Shown here piece by piece: positions 52,349 through 62,216 of a DNA stretch of 64,000 nucleotides. The stretch comes from Nannocystaceae bacterium (GTDB lineage Bacteria > Myxococcota_A > Polyangia > Nannocystales > Nannocystaceae): positions 1-64,000 of the forward strand of contig JAIBBS010000020.1 in NCBI GenBank assembly GCA_019694555.1, read 5' to 3'. How positions within the stretch are numbered: position 1 is the first letter of the stretch; each line of letters begins with the position of its first letter. The notes under the pieces were generated by a model, which saw only the letters and a program-made list of their open reading frames with translations, was not told the DNA's origin and did not search any database. A program made the position numbers and the translations under genes.

Positions 52349-52893
52349 GCGACGTACCCGACCGCAGCTTCGACTACGACTACGACGGCATCCAGGAGTA
52401 CGACAACCCGCTGCCGCGCTGGTGGGTCTACCTCTTCATCGGCACGATCATCTTCGCGGCCGTGTACTACCCGTACTACCACTTCGGTAGCGGCAAGTTG
52501 CCGTCGCAGCAGTGGGCCGAGGACATGGAAGAGTGGAACCGGCTGCACCCGCCGGTGCCGCTGCCCAACGAAGACGAGCTCATGCCGATGTCGAGCGACA
52601 AGGGCGTGCTCGAGCGCGGCAAGGGCGTGTTCGCGACGCGCTGCGTCTCGTGCCACGGCCCCGACGGCGGCGGCCAGGTCGGCCCCAACCTCACCGACGA
52701 CTACGCCATCCACGGCTACTCGCGCGCGAACATCGTCAAGGTCGTCAACGACGGCGTCGCGGCCAAGGGCATGATCGCCTGGGGCCCGCAGCTGTCGCGC
52801 GAGGACGTCGTGGCCGTGGGGCTGTACGCGTACAGCCTGCGCGGCAGCAAGCCCGCCAACCCCAAGGCGCCGCAGGGCGACCCCATCCGCTGA
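52345..52893 (+). CDS. ccoP: cbb3 oxidase cytochrome subunit CcoP, one-heme form
   Basis: CcoP accepts electrons from soluble cytochromes. This 182-residue protein has the N-terminal ending PLPRWWVYLFIGTIIFAAVY (membrane helix) and one heme site CVSCH at 100-104, followed by GPNLTD. Ordinary CcoP is about 300 residues with two hemes; here only one cytochrome domain is present and the end is a short Pro-rich tail. There is no frameshift sign, so the short form appears native. Confidence 0.93.
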   Translation: MSDVPDRSFDYDYDGIQEYDNPLPRWWVYLFIGTIIFAAVYYPYYHFGSGKLPSQQWAEDMEEWNRLHPPVPLPNEDELMPMSSDKGVLERGKGVFATRCVSCHGPDGGGQVGPNLTDDYAIHGYSRANIVKVVNDGVAAKGMIAWGPQLSREDVVAVGLYAYSLRGSKPANPKAPQGDPIR

Positions 52894-52912
52894 TCGCAGC
52901 ACGAGCACGACC

Positions 52913-54301
52913 ATGGACGCACCGCAGACACCGCTCGAGGCCCCCAAGACCATCGGTCAGGGTGGACGCCGCGTGTGGCTCTACCCGGAGTGGTTCCGCG
53001 GCCGCATGCTCACCTGGCGCACCGCCGCGCACTGGCTGCTCATCGTCGCGCTGCTGATCGGACCGTGGGTCGACATCGGTGGGCACCCGGCCACGCGCAT
53101 CGACATCCCCGGGCGCCGCATCCACTTCTGGGGCCTCACGCTGTTCGCCACCGACGGCGTGTACCTGCTGTTCCTGTTCGGCTTCGTGGTCTTCTCGGTG
53201 TTCCTGTTCACCGCGCTGTTCGGGCGCGTGTGGTGCGGCTGGGCCTGCCCGCAGACGGTGTTCCTCGAGTCGTTGGTGCGACCGATCGAGCGCTGGATCG
53301 AGGGCTCGGCGGCGCAGCGACAGAAGCTCGACGCGGCGCCGTGGACCGCGGGCAAGATCGGCCGCAAGCTCGCCAAGTACGCCGCGTACCTCGTCATCGC
53401 GGGCGGCGTGGGCACGACCTTCACGGCCTACTTCCTCGGCCGCGCCGGCACCTTCGAGGCGCAGCTGCACCCCAGCAGCCACCCCGCGGGCACGTTCACG
53501 TTCCTCTTCATCACCGGGTTGTTGCTGTTCGACTTCGCGTACTTCCGCGAGCAGACCTGCCTGGTGGTGTGCCCCTACGGCCGCTTCCAGTCGGCGCTGC
53601 TCGATCGCAACTCGCTGACGGTGGTCTACGACGCGCCGCGCGGCGAGCCCCGCGGCAAGAAGGGCACCGCCGGTGCCGGTGACTGCGTGGACTGCCGTCG
53701 CTGCGTCACGGTGTGCCCGACCGGCACCGACATCCGCCGCGGCGTGACGATGGAGTGCACGCAGTGCATGGCCTGCATCGACGCGTGCGACGACATCATG
53801 GCGAAGCTGCATCGCCCCGTCGGCCTGATCCGGGTCGCGAGCGAGAACGCCATCGCCAAGGCGCCGACGCGCATCGTGCGGCCGCGGGTGATCGCGTACG
53901 CGGTCGGCCTGGTCGCCGTGCTGGTGGCGTTCGGCATCACCGCGGCCCACCACAGCGAGATCGAGCTGGGCCTGAGCCGCGTGGTCGGCACGCCCTACAC
54001 GACCCTGCCCGACGGCCGCATCCAGAACGCGATGCAGCTGCGGATCTCGAACAAGGGCGAGCAGCCGCACGAGTTCACGGTCGAGCCCGTGACCAGCGGC
54101 ATGGAGCTGCTCACGCCGATCTCGCCCTTTGCGGTGAAGCCCGGCCGCGTCGAGCACATGCCGGTGTACCTGCTGCGCGCGCCCGCGGACGTCCGCGATC
54201 GTCACGAGACCGTGCGCCTGCGCGTGCGCGACGAAGGTGAGTTCAGCAAGGAGATCGACGCGCAGTTTCTCGCGCCCGATCCCGCAGGAGGTTCGCGATG
54301 A
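52913..54301 (+). CDS. ccoG: cbb3 assembly protein CcoG, polyferredoxin
   Basis: CcoG (462 residues) is a membrane iron-sulfur protein that reduces copper for oxidase assembly. It has several membrane helices, the WCGWACPQT motif near 107, CPYGRFQS, and two Cys-rich clusters (DCVDCRRCVTVCPTG near 258 and ECTQCMACIDACD). The periplasmic C-terminal Ig-like domain begins near 380. ATGA overlap with ccoH. Confidence 0.95.
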   Translation: MDAPQTPLEAPKTIGQGGRRVWLYPEWFRGRMLTWRTAAHWLLIVALLIGPWVDIGGHPATRIDIPGRRIHFWGLTLFATDGVYLLFLFGFVVFSVFLFTALFGRVWCGWACPQTVFLESLVRPIERWIEGSAAQRQKLDAAPWTAGKIGRKLAKYAAYLVIAGGVGTTFTAYFLGRAGTFEAQLHPSSHPAGTFTFLFITGLLLFDFAYFREQTCLVVCPYGRFQSALLDRNSLTVVYDAPRGEPRGKKGTAGAGDCVDCRRCVTVCPTGTDIRRGVTMECTQCMACIDACDDIMAKLHRPVGLIRVASENAIAKAPTRIVRPRVIAYAVGLVAVLVAFGITAAHHSEIELGLSRVVGTPYTTLPDGRIQNAMQLRISNKGEQPHEFTVEPVTSGMELLTPISPFAVKPGRVEHMPVYLLRAPADVRDRHETVRLRVRDEGEFSKEIDAQFLAPDPAGGSR

Positions 54302-54813
54302 ATGCCCCCGTGACCGTGCCGGTCGTGCAACCCAAGCGGCGCTCGCCGTGGCCGTGGGCGCTCGCGCTGGGCCTGGGCCTGGGCGTCGGCGGCAACCTGT
54401 GGATGGTCTCCATCGCGCTGTCGCACCGCTCGGCGCTCGAGCCCGGGGACCACGAACACGACGCGGTCGCGTTCGACGAGGTCATCGCGACGCGACGCGC
54501 GGCCGCGGCGCTGAACTGGCGCGTCGAGCTCGATCGCTGCCAACCCGGCGCCAGCGGCTGCACCCTGCGGGTGGACGTGACCGACGCGCACGGTGCAGCG
54601 GTGCCCGGGCTGGCCGGCACCATCGAGGCCCGGCGCAGCGACGACGCCTCGCTCGATCGCAGCGCGCCGCTGCGCCCGCGCGAGGGCGGCGGCTACGAGG
54701 TCGCGCTGCCGCTGGTGCGACCGGGCTTCTATCGCCTCGCCATCACGCTGCAGGGCGGCAGCGCGCCGTGGGTCGGCGAGCGCGAGCTGCTGTGGGATCC
54801 GCCGGAGACGTGA
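54298..54813 (+). CDS. ccoH: cbb3 assembly protein CcoH/FixH
   Basis: This 171-residue FixH-like protein has one membrane helix (about 16-40) and a periplasmic beta domain (WRVELDRC, LRVDVTDAHGAAVPGLAGTI, RPGFYRLAITLQG). FixH takes part in copper supply to the oxidase with CcoI. The sequence is diverged but position and layout fit. Confidence 0.88.
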   Translation: MNAPVTVPVVQPKRRSPWPWALALGLGLGVGGNLWMVSIALSHRSALEPGDHEHDAVAFDEVIATRRAAAALNWRVELDRCQPGASGCTLRVDVTDAHGAAVPGLAGTIEARRSDDASLDRSAPLRPREGGGYEVALPLVRPGFYRLAITLQGGSAPWVGERELLWDPPET

Positions 54814-55526
54814 CGCCGATGTTCGGCATGCTGCTGTCGATCGTCGTGGCCAGCGTGCTGGGCAGCCTGCACTGCGCGGCGATGTGCGGCGCGATCGCGA
54901 CGGTCGTGGGCACCGCGCACGGCGAGGGCGGTCGGTGGCGGCGGCTGCTCGCGTACCACGGCGGCCGCGGCCTCGCCTACGTCGGGCTCGGTGCGATCGC
55001 CGGCACCGCCGGCGCCGGCATCGATCGCGCGGCGCTGGCGACCAGCGGCGCACACGACGTCGCGCGCATCGCCATGGGCGCAACGCTGTTGATCTTCGCG
55101 CTGCGGCCGTTGTTCGCCCGCTGGCGCGCGCGCTCGGGCACGGTGCCGCTGCGGCGGGGCCCCGCGCGCACCGCAGGCTGGCTCGCCCGCGCGCTCGCGA
55201 ATCGACGCGGGCCCGGCTGCGCCAGCGTCGGCCTGCTCACCGGCGCGATGCCCTGCGGATGGCTGTGGAGCTTCGCCCTCGCCGCGGCCGCGACCGCGAG
55301 CCCGGGCACCGGTGCGCTGGTCATGCTCGCGTTCTGGCTCGGCACGCTGCCGAGCCTGCTCGGCGTGGGCGCGATCGCAGCGGTGGTCGGTCCGCGGCTG
55401 GGTCGCCACGCGCCCACGCTGACGGCGATCGTGCTGGTGCTCGTCGCGATCGCGACCATGGCCGGTGCGATCGGCCCCGGCGCCGGCGCGGACGACCAGG
55501 AGGCCCCGTGTTGCCACCACGAGTGA
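54810..55526 (+). CDS. SafE/DsbD-like membrane protein of the oxidase cluster
   Basis: This 238-residue protein with about six helices has the family motif VLGSLHCAAMCGAI near 17-30 and a second GLLTGAMPCGWLW motif, the cysteine-containing helix pair of DsbD/CcdA-like proteins. Such genes are regular members of cco clusters and probably help copper transport or thiol transfer. It ends CCHHE, a possible metal-binding tail. GTG overlaps the ccoH stop as GTGA. Confidence 0.88.
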   Translation: MTPMFGMLLSIVVASVLGSLHCAAMCGAIATVVGTAHGEGGRWRRLLAYHGGRGLAYVGLGAIAGTAGAGIDRAALATSGAHDVARIAMGATLLIFALRPLFARWRARSGTVPLRRGPARTAGWLARALANRRGPGCASVGLLTGAMPCGWLWSFALAAAATASPGTGALVMLAFWLGTLPSLLGVGAIAAVVGPRLGRHAPTLTAIVLVLVAIATMAGAIGPGAGADDQEAPCCHHE

Positions 55527-57955
55527 GCGAAGGGCCCTGCGCCCACTGCGGCCAGATGGCGCCGGCGGGGCCCGAGCCGCGCTTCTGCTGCAGCGGCTGC
55601 GAGACCGTCTACCACGCGCTGTCGGCCTGCGGCCTGGACGGCTACTACGCGATGCGGCGCGAGCTCGCGGCGACGCCCGAGCCCGGTGCGACGCGACCAC
55701 GTTCGCGCGACCACGCTGGCCTCGACGACGCCGATCGGCTCGCCGAGCACGGCTTCTCGCCCGGCCACGTGGTGCTGCGCCTGACCGGGCTGCACTGCGC
55801 CGCGTGTGTGTGGCTGCTCGAGCGCCTGCCCAAGGTGCTGCCGGGGGTCGAGCGCGCGCGCGTCGACTTCGGCAAGGCCACGCTCGAGCTGCGCTACGAC
55901 CCCCAGCGCGTGGCGCTGTCGCGCATCGCGGACTTCGTGTTCGACCTGGGCTACCCCGCGCGGCTGGTCGCGGCCGAGGCCGAGGCCGATGCGCGCAAGC
56001 GGACGCGCGCGCAGCTGTGGCGCATCGGCGTGACCGGGGCGCTGGCGGGCAACACCATGATGGCGGCGTTCGCGTTGTACGCGGGCGAGCTGTCGGGCAT
56101 GGAGGCGGGCTTCGAGCGCCTCTTCACCCTGCTCGGGCTGGTGTTCGCGCTGCCGGTGGTGACGTGGGGCGCGATGCCGTTCTACCGCGGTGCGCTCGCG
56201 GGCCTGCGCATGCGCACGTTCCACATGGATCTGCCGATCGCGCTGGGCATCATCGCCGGCTTCTCCGGCAGCCTGGTCAACGCCGCGCGCGGCAACGGCC
56301 ACGTCTACTTCGACACCGTCGCGATCCTGGTGTTCTTGCTGTTGCTGGGTCGCCACCTGCAGACCTGGGGGCAGCGGCGCGCGCAGACCCGCGGCGAGCT
56401 CATGGCCACGCTGTTGCCCGCGCACGCGTACCGGCTCGAGGACGGCGCGTGGGTGCGCGTGCGCGCGGACAAGCTCGCGCCCGGGGATCGCGTGCGCGTG
56501 GCCGCCGACGCGCAGGTGCCTGCGGACGGCGAGATCGTGGCCGGTGCCGGTCACGTCGACGTCGCGATCCTGACCGGCGAGTCGGTGCCCGAGGCGGTCG
56601 CCGTCGGTGCGACGGTGTTCGCCGGCGCGACCAACGTCGGCGGCGCGTTCGAGCTGCTGGTGCGCAAGGTCGGCGCCGACACCCGCCTGGGCACCATCGT
56701 CGCGCGCGCGTGCGACGACGACACCCGCGTCGCGCCGATCGTGCGGCTGGCCGATCGCATCGCGGGTTGGTTCGTGCTCGCGGTGCTCGTGCTCGCGGCG
56801 CTCGGCGGCGTGCTGTGGTCGACCCTCGACGGCGCGCGCGCGTTCGACGTCGTGGTCTCGCTGCTGGTGGTGTCGTGCCCGTGCGCGCTGGGCCTGGCCA
56901 CGCCGATGGCGCTGTCGGTCGCACGCGGCCGCGCCGGCCACCAGGGCCTGATCCTGCGCTCGGCCGCGGCGATCGAGCCGCTCGCCCGCGCCCGCCGCAT
57001 CGTGCTCGACAAGACCGGCACGCTCACCGAGGGGCGCCTGCGCATCGTCGCGTCGTCGGTGCCCGCGTCGGCGCTGCCGTGGATCGCCGCGATGGCGCGG
57101 CGCAGCCGTCATCCCATCGCGCGCGCCGTCGCAGGCTGGGCCGACACCGAGGGCCGCGCGAGCGCCAGCGTCGAGGACTTCGTCGAGCAGGCCGGCCTGG
57201 GCATGTCGGCAATGGTGGACGGCACGCCGGTGCGCATCGGCAGCGCGCAGTGGATCGCCGCCGACGACCCGGCCGTCGCGCGTGCGCTCGCGGCCGCGCA
57301 GACGCCGGTCGTGATCGAGCGTGCCGGCGTCGTGGTCGGCGTGGTCGCCGTCGCGGATCGCATCCGCGACGAGACCCCCGAGGTGCTCGCGCGGCTGCGG
57401 CGGCTGGGCCTGTCGATCGCACTGCGCAGCGGCGACCATCCCAACGTCGTCGCGGCCGTGGCCGCGCGGCTGGGCCTGGACGACGCGCGCGGCGGTTGCT
57501 CGCCCGAGGACAAGGCGGCGCTGGTGTCCCAGACGGCGTCGATCATGGTGGGCGACGGCATCAACGACGCTCCGGCGCTGCGTGCCGCGGCCGCGGGCAT
57601 CGCGGTCAGCGGTGGCGCCGAGGCTGCGCTCGCGGTCGCCGACGCGTATGCGACCACCGGAGATCTGCGCAGCGTCGCCGTGCTGCTCGAGGGCGCTCGC
57701 GCGACCGGCCGCGTGGTGATGCGCAACCTCGGGTTCTCCCTGATCTACAACGTCGTCTTCGCCTCGCTCGCGCTCGGCGGCGCCATCACGCCGCTGCTCG
57801 CGGCGATCCTGATGCCGATCTCGTCGCTGACGGTGATCGGCAGCTCCCTGGTGGGCGGCGGCTTCCGCGGGCCAGCACACGCGAATTCTTTGCCGTCGGG
57901 CGCAGACGCGCCGCAATCGTTTCAACTGGCAGCCGCACCGCCGTGCTCTAAATGA
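55523..57955 (+). CDS. ccoI: Copper-translocating P-type ATPase CcoI
   Basis: CcoI exports copper to the cbb3 oxidase assembly site. The 810-residue ATPase has an N-terminal CAHCG-CCSGC metal-binding segment, an HMA domain with GLHCAACVW near 88, the CPCALG ion site near 451, DKTGT near 495, HP in SRHPIARAV, and GDGIND near 676. The start chosen is the GTG that overlaps the preceding stop as GTGA; another in-frame GTG lies 15 nt upstream. The last 30 residues are a variable tail. Confidence 0.96.
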   Translation: MSEGPCAHCGQMAPAGPEPRFCCSGCETVYHALSACGLDGYYAMRRELAATPEPGATRPRSRDHAGLDDADRLAEHGFSPGHVVLRLTGLHCAACVWLLERLPKVLPGVERARVDFGKATLELRYDPQRVALSRIADFVFDLGYPARLVAAEAEADARKRTRAQLWRIGVTGALAGNTMMAAFALYAGELSGMEAGFERLFTLLGLVFALPVVTWGAMPFYRGALAGLRMRTFHMDLPIALGIIAGFSGSLVNAARGNGHVYFDTVAILVFLLLLGRHLQTWGQRRAQTRGELMATLLPAHAYRLEDGAWVRVRADKLAPGDRVRVAADAQVPADGEIVAGAGHVDVAILTGESVPEAVAVGATVFAGATNVGGAFELLVRKVGADTRLGTIVARACDDDTRVAPIVRLADRIAGWFVLAVLVLAALGGVLWSTLDGARAFDVVVSLLVVSCPCALGLATPMALSVARGRAGHQGLILRSAAAIEPLARARRIVLDKTGTLTEGRLRIVASSVPASALPWIAAMARRSRHPIARAVAGWADTEGRASASVEDFVEQAGLGMSAMVDGTPVRIGSAQWIAADDPAVARALAAAQTPVVIERAGVVVGVVAVADRIRDETPEVLARLRRLGLSIALRSGDHPNVVAAVAARLGLDDARGGCSPEDKAALVSQTASIMVGDGINDAPALRAAAAGIAVSGGAEAALAVADAYATTGDLRSVAVLLEGARATGRVVMRNLGFSLIYNVVFASLALGGAITPLLAAILMPISSLTVIGSSLVGGGFRGPAHANSLPSGADAPQSFQLAAAPPCSK

Positions 57956-58012
57956 CGTGACGGACGCAGCCCTCGCGTCGTCTCCCGGCTGCACCCGACC
58001 AGAAGGACAATC

Positions 58013-58423
58013 ATGACACCCATCCAGCTCACAACCCGCGTCGTCAACGTCTCGATCGGCCTGTGCCTCGGGCTCGGCCTGCTCGTCGGCGCGTGCGGCG
58101 GTGGTGGCGACCAGAAGAAGAAGTCCAACGCCGATCCGGCGGTGGTGGCCGAGGCCAAGCAGGTCTGGGACACCCGCTGCGCCACCTGCCACGGTCCCCA
58201 GGGCATGGGCAACGGCGTGAACGCGGCGACGCTCAAGACCAAGCCGCGCACGTTCAAGGACGCCGACTGGCAGAAGAAGACCACCGACGAGCGCATCAAG
58301 CAGGTCATCGTCGAGGGCGGGGCCGCGGTGGGCCTGTCGGCCGACATGGCGCCGAACTCGGATCTCAAGGACAAGCCCGCCGTCGTCGACGAGCTCGTCG
58401 CGATGGTCCGCAGCTTCTCCTGA
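58013..58423 (+). CDS. Lipoprotein cytochrome c
   Basis: This 136-residue protein has a lipobox LVGAC (Cys28), a lysine-rich linker, and a class I cytochrome domain with CATCH at 56-60 and GPQGMGNG after it. A Met ligand could be in LSADMAPNSDL. It may carry electrons to the cbb3 oxidase encoded just upstream, which would complement its one-heme CcoP. GAAGGA lies 5 nt before the ATG. Confidence 0.88.
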   Translation: MTPIQLTTRVVNVSIGLCLGLGLLVGACGGGGDQKKKSNADPAVVAEAKQVWDTRCATCHGPQGMGNGVNAATLKTKPRTFKDADWQKKTTDERIKQVIVEGGAAVGLSADMAPNSDLKDKPAVVDELVAMVRSFS

Positions 58424-58448
58424 CCCGGGCGCACCGCCCTCACCCGTC

Positions 58449-58476
58449 GCCGCGCTGCGATCACTCGCAGCGCGGC
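58449..58476. terminator. 12-bp perfect hairpin between convergent genes
   Basis: GCCGCGCTGCGA and TCGCAGCGCGGC pair perfectly around TCAC, which contains the minus-strand stop. There is no T-tract, but the stem is very stable. Confidence 0.6.
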
Positions 58477-59129
58477 AGCTCGTCGGACTCGACGAGGCCT
58501 TCGAACAAGCAGCGGTAGCGCGGACCCGGATCGGGCAGCGCGAGGCAGGTCTCGAAGTGGCCCGGCGGCAGCGTCCGCGCGGTCGGGATCTCGGAGGAGG
58601 GTACGTCGTGCTGACCGCCCCACGAGCCGAGGATCGCGTGCCCGGCGTCGAGGATCCGGATCGTGAACGTGGTCTGGTACGTGCCCTCGAAGTACGCGGT
58701 GAGATCCTCGCTCTGGATCTCCAACACGCCGGGCTGGCCGTCGCGCAGCGCCTCCAGGGCGCACTGCAGCGCGGCTTCGTCGTAGAGGTACTCGCCGTCG
58801 CACGGGTAGAAGAGCACCGGTCGCGCGCACGCGAGCGTGACCAGCGGGCACAGCACGTCGGCGGGGCACACCACCGGCTCGGCGAAGTCGCCGATGCGCT
58901 CGTCGCCCTCGCGCCAGCACTGGCACGCGTCGAAGCAGCCGGCGCCGCAACCAGCGGTGGTGCCCGCGGTGGTGCCGTCGGCGGACGACGTCGCGGTCGC
59001 GCTCGCGCCGGTGCCGGCGCTCGTGCCCGACTCCGCGCTGGTGCCGGTCGAGTCGCCCGAGGCGACGCTGCGCTCCGGGCCACAGCCCAGGGCGAAGACG
59101 AGCAGGGGTACGGCAATCGCAGCGCGCAT
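58461..59129 (-). CDS. Lipoprotein with Ser/Thr linker
   Basis: This 222-residue protein has a signal peptide ending VFALGC, a Ser/Thr/Gly/Ala-rich linker of about 50 residues (TAGTTAGC), and a domain with about 13 cysteines. Its C-terminal part (FTIRILDAGHAILGSWGGQH) has beta-strand character. Function unknown. It converges on the cytochrome c gene and lies just downstream of fusA on the same strand. Confidence 0.7.
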   Translation of the reverse strand: MRAAIAVPLLVFALGCGPERSVASGDSTGTSAESGTSAGTGASATATSSADGTTAGTTAGCGAGCFDACQCWREGDERIGDFAEPVVCPADVLCPLVTLACARPVLFYPCDGEYLYDEAALQCALEALRDGQPGVLEIQSEDLTAYFEGTYQTTFTIRILDAGHAILGSWGGQHDVPSSEIPTARTLPPGHFETCLALPDPGPRYRCLFEGLVESDELPRCE

Positions 59130-59185
59130 GGTCTCGCCGTGTGTGACGGCGCGAGCCCCGGTGGTTCGGCTCACGCCGACGTCGA

Positions 59186-61318
59186 TCAGTAGCCGCGCAT
59201 GCGCGTGACGATCGCCTGCTGCACGTCGGGCGGCACGATGTCGTAGTGGCTGAACTGCATGGTGTAGCTGGCCCGACCCTGGGTCGCCGAGCGGATCGCG
59301 GTCGCGTAGCCGACCATCTCCGCCAGCGGCACCTCGGCCTTGACCACCTGCGCGGTGCTGCGCCCGCCCTCGGTCGCGGCGCGCGCCGGCTCCATGCCCA
59401 TGATGCGACCGCGGCGGCCGTTGAGATCCGAGACCACGTTGCCGGTGAAGTCGTCGGGCACGACGACCTCGACCGCCATCATCGGCTCGAGCAGTACCGC
59501 GCCGGCCTCTTCGAAGCCCTGCATGGTCGCCATCGCCGCCGCGGCCTGGAAGCTGGCGTCCGACGAGTCGCCCTCGCGGTAGGCCGCGGCGACCAGGCGC
59601 ACCGACGTGTCGACCACGGGGTAGCCCAGCAGCGGACCGCGCGTGAGCGCGTCCTCGCAGCCGGTCTTGGTCGACTGCACGAACACCGGCGGCAGCCCCG
59701 GCTGACCGGTGGGCGTCTTGGGCACGGCCGACTCGAACGCGTTGCCGGCCCCGCGCTCGCGCGGCTCGAGCTCGAGCACGACCTTGGCGTACTGGCGCTT
59801 GCCGCCGGCGTCGCGTTCGTACTCGAGCGTCTTGGTGAACGGCCGCGACAGCGCCTCGCGGTACGCGACCTGGGGCTTGCCCACGTGCACCTCGAGCCGG
59901 TGCTCGCGCATCATGCGGTCGATGATGATCTCGAGGTGCAGCTCGCCCTGGCCGCACACCAGGGTCTGACCGCTGTCGCGATCCTGCTGCACGCGGAAGC
60001 TCGGATCCTCGCGCACGAACCGCGCCAGCGCCTCGTCGAGCGCGGGCTGGTCCGCGGCGGTCTTGGCCTCGATCGCGCGGAAGATGACCGGCTCGGGGAT
60101 CTGCATGCCCGCGAGCACGACCTTCTCCTTGTCGTCGGCGAGGATCAGCGTGTCGCCGGTGCCGGTGAACTTGAGCCCGACCGCGGCCGCGATGTTGCCG
60201 ACGCCGACCTCCTCGATCTCGGTGGTCTTGTTGGCGTGGATCTGCAGCAGGCGCTGGGGCTTCTCCTTGCGCCCCTTGCTGGTGTTCTGCAGCGCGTCCT
60301 TGATCCGCAGCTTGCCGGAGTAGACGCGGAAGAACACCAGCGGCCCGCGGTGGGGATCGAAGAGCACCTTGAACGCCAGCGCGAGGAACGGCTCGTCCGC
60401 CCGCGGCGCGCGGGTCACCAGCGCGCCGTCACCCTCGCGGTGGGCCTCGACCGGCGGCAGATCCGAAGGCGCGGGCAGGTACTCGATCACCGCGTCGAGC
60501 AGCGGCTGCACGCCCTTGTTCTTGAGCGAGCTGCCGCACAGCACGACCACACCGCGGTTGGCCAGCGTCGCGCGGCGCATCGCCGGCCGCAGCTGCTCCG
60601 CCGGCACCTCGCCGCCGTGCTCGAGGTACGCGGCCATGATGTCGTCGTCGACCTCGCCCACGGCCTCGACCAGGCGCAGGCGCGCGGCCACGGCCTGCTC
60701 GTGCAGCGGTGTGCCCGTGGCCAGCGGCGCGCGCACGACCTTCTCGCCGTGCTCGCCCTCGAAGCGCAGGGTCTCGAGCGTCAGCAGATCTACGATGCCG
60801 CTGAAGTCGCCCTCGAGCCCCATGGGGATCTGCGCGACCATCGGGTGCGCGCCGAGCCGGTCGCGCAGCATGTCGACCGTCAGCTCGAGCGTGGCGCCGA
60901 CGCGGTCGAGCTTGTTGACGAAGGCGATGCGCGGCACGTGGTAGCGGTCGGCCTGACGCCACACCGTCTCCGACTGCGGCTCGACGCCCGAGACGGCATC
61001 GAACACCGCGATGGCACCGTCGAGCACGCGCAACGAACGCTCGACCTCGACGGTGAAGTCGACGTGGCCGGGCGTGTCGATGATGTTGATGCGGTGCTCC
61101 TGCCAGAAGCAGGTGGTCGCGGCGGCGGTGATGGTGATGCCGCGCTCCTGCTCCTGCGGCATGTAGTCCATCACCGCGGCGCCGTCGTGGACCTCGCCGA
61201 TGCGGTGGGTGATGCCGGTGTAGAACAGGATCCGCTCGGTGGTCGTGGTCTTGCCCGCATCGATGTGGGCCATGATGCCGATGTCGCGGATGCTCTGGAG
61301 CTCGGGATCAGAAGCCAT
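59186..61318 (-). CDS. fusA: Elongation factor G
   Basis: EF-G (710 residues) drives ribosome translocation. It has the P-loop [16 protein letters not shown] near 18-30, [24 protein letters not shown] for guanine, and the five-domain ending [20 protein letters not shown]. It is not next to rpsL, rpsG or tuf, so it could be a second EF-G copy instead of the str-operon one; the motifs are those of canonical EF-G. It has its own promoter. Confidence 0.95.
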   Translation of the reverse strand: MASDPELQSIRDIGIMAHIDAGKTTTTERILFYTGITHRIGEVHDGAAVMDYMPQEQERGITITAAATTCFWQEHRINIIDTPGHVDFTVEVERSLRVLDGAIAVFDAVSGVEPQSETVWRQADRYHVPRIAFVNKLDRVGATLELTVDMLRDRLGAHPMVAQIPMGLEGDFSGIVDLLTLETLRFEGEHGEKVVRAPLATGTPLHEQAVAARLRLVEAVGEVDDDIMAAYLEHGGEVPAEQLRPAMRRATLANRGVVVLCGSSLKNKGVQPLLDAVIEYLPAPSDLPPVEAHREGDGALVTRAPRADEPFLALAFKVLFDPHRGPLVFFRVYSGKLRIKDALQNTSKGRKEKPQRLLQIHANKTTEIEEVGVGNIAAAVGLKFTGTGDTLILADDKEKVVLAGMQIPEPVIFRAIEAKTAADQPALDEALARFVREDPSFRVQQDRDSGQTLVCGQGELHLEIIIDRMMREHRLEVHVGKPQVAYREALSRPFTKTLEYERDAGGKRQYAKVVLELEPRERGAGNAFESAVPKTPTGQPGLPPVFVQSTKTGCEDALTRGPLLGYPVVDTSVRLVAAAYREGDSSDASFQAAAAMATMQGFEEAGAVLLEPMMAVEVVVPDDFTGNVVSDLNGRRGRIMGMEPARAATEGGRSTAQVVKAEVPLAEMVGYATAIRSATQGRASYTMQFSHYDIVPPDVQQAIVTRMRGY

Positions 61319-61342
61319 GACGCGGCACCAACCGTGGCGCGG

Positions 61343-61371
61343 TGCATATCACCCCGGCCGCGGGGCGGCAA
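61343..61371 (-). promoter_or_regulatory. Promoter of fusA
   Basis: TTGCCG, 17 nt, then TATGCA, directly after the stop of the upstream lipoprotein gene. The leader would be about 20 nt. Confidence 0.5.
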
Positions 61372-62181
61372 TCACAGCCACGGACCGCAGGCCGCGGGCA
61401 CGCGGCCGCTGCAGCGCCCGTCCACACACCAGCGCGTGAAGCTGCGCGGCAGCTGGGTGTCGTCGGGCGCGCAGGGCCCGGGATCCCACGCGACACTGCT
61501 CTCGCACGCTGCGCCCGCACCGACCCGCGCCACGCAGGTGCCGCCCTCGGGCGCGCACCAGCCCGAGGCGTCGCACGCCGCGGGCGCGTCACACTGCGAA
61601 CCGGGCGCGACGCGCTCGCGACACGTGTCGCTGCCGGCGTCGCACCACAGGCCCTCGGCGCAGGCCCACGGTTGCTGCGCGCACGGCTGTCCCAACCCGA
61701 TCGCGACCGGCGTGGTCGGCTCGGCACAGCGCTCGCCGCCGGCGCAGATCGTGGGCTCGGCGCAGCTGCTGGCCGACAACGCGTGCAGGCTCAGCGAGCT
61801 GCAGGCGTCACCGGCCTCGCCGTCGCCGCGCGCGACGCTGCAGTACGGCAACGGTGCGGCCTGCTGCGGATCGGCGCAGGCCTCGTCGGACTCGAAGTAC
61901 GCGATGACGTCGGCGAAGCACGCGGGGTCGAACACGACGCCGGCGTCGCGCAGCGCCGCGACGCGCTCGTCGTACTGCGCGTGCAACGTCGCGGTGCACA
62001 TCGCAGCGTCGACGAAGCCGGCGGGCTCGCAGTCGCAGCGCACCAGCGCCTCGCAGCGCGCGGCGGCGTAGCGCGCGAGAAAGTCCTGCGGCAGCTCCGG
62101 CGGCGGCGCGACCTCGCCGGGGCCGCAGGCCAGCAGCCCCAGCAGCCACGCGCACATCGATCGGCGGCTGCAGCCGGGCAC
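61372..62181 (-). CDS. Cys-rich lipoprotein
   Basis: This 269-residue protein has signal MCAWLLGLLAC, a domain with alternating hydrophobic and charged helices (DFLARYAAARCEALVRCDC), and a second half with about 20 cysteines arranged as short EGF-like or Dickkopf-like repeats (CAEGLWCDAGSDTC, CDASGWCAPEGGTC). The GTG start is directly preceded by a promoter. It probably sits on the outer surface. Function unknown. Confidence 0.7.
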   Translation of the reverse strand: MPGCSRRSMCAWLLGLLACGPGEVAPPPELPQDFLARYAAARCEALVRCDCEPAGFVDAAMCTATLHAQYDERVAALRDAGVVFDPACFADVIAYFESDEACADPQQAAPLPYCSVARGDGEAGDACSSLSLHALSASSCAEPTICAGGERCAEPTTPVAIGLGQPCAQQPWACAEGLWCDAGSDTCRERVAPGSQCDAPAACDASGWCAPEGGTCVARVGAGAACESSVAWDPGPCAPDDTQLPRSFTRWCVDGRCSGRVPAACGPWL

Positions 62182-62187
62182 CTGGGC

Positions 62188-62216
62188 ACGGTAGCGAGCC
62201 CGCGCGGCAGGGTCAA
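62188..62216 (-). promoter_or_regulatory. Promoter of the lipoprotein gene at 62181
   Basis: TTGACC, 17 nt, then TACCGT, 6 nt before the GTG. The -35 overlaps the stop codon of the ferritin-like gene. One of the best matches in the window, and it implies a leaderless message. Confidence 0.65.
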
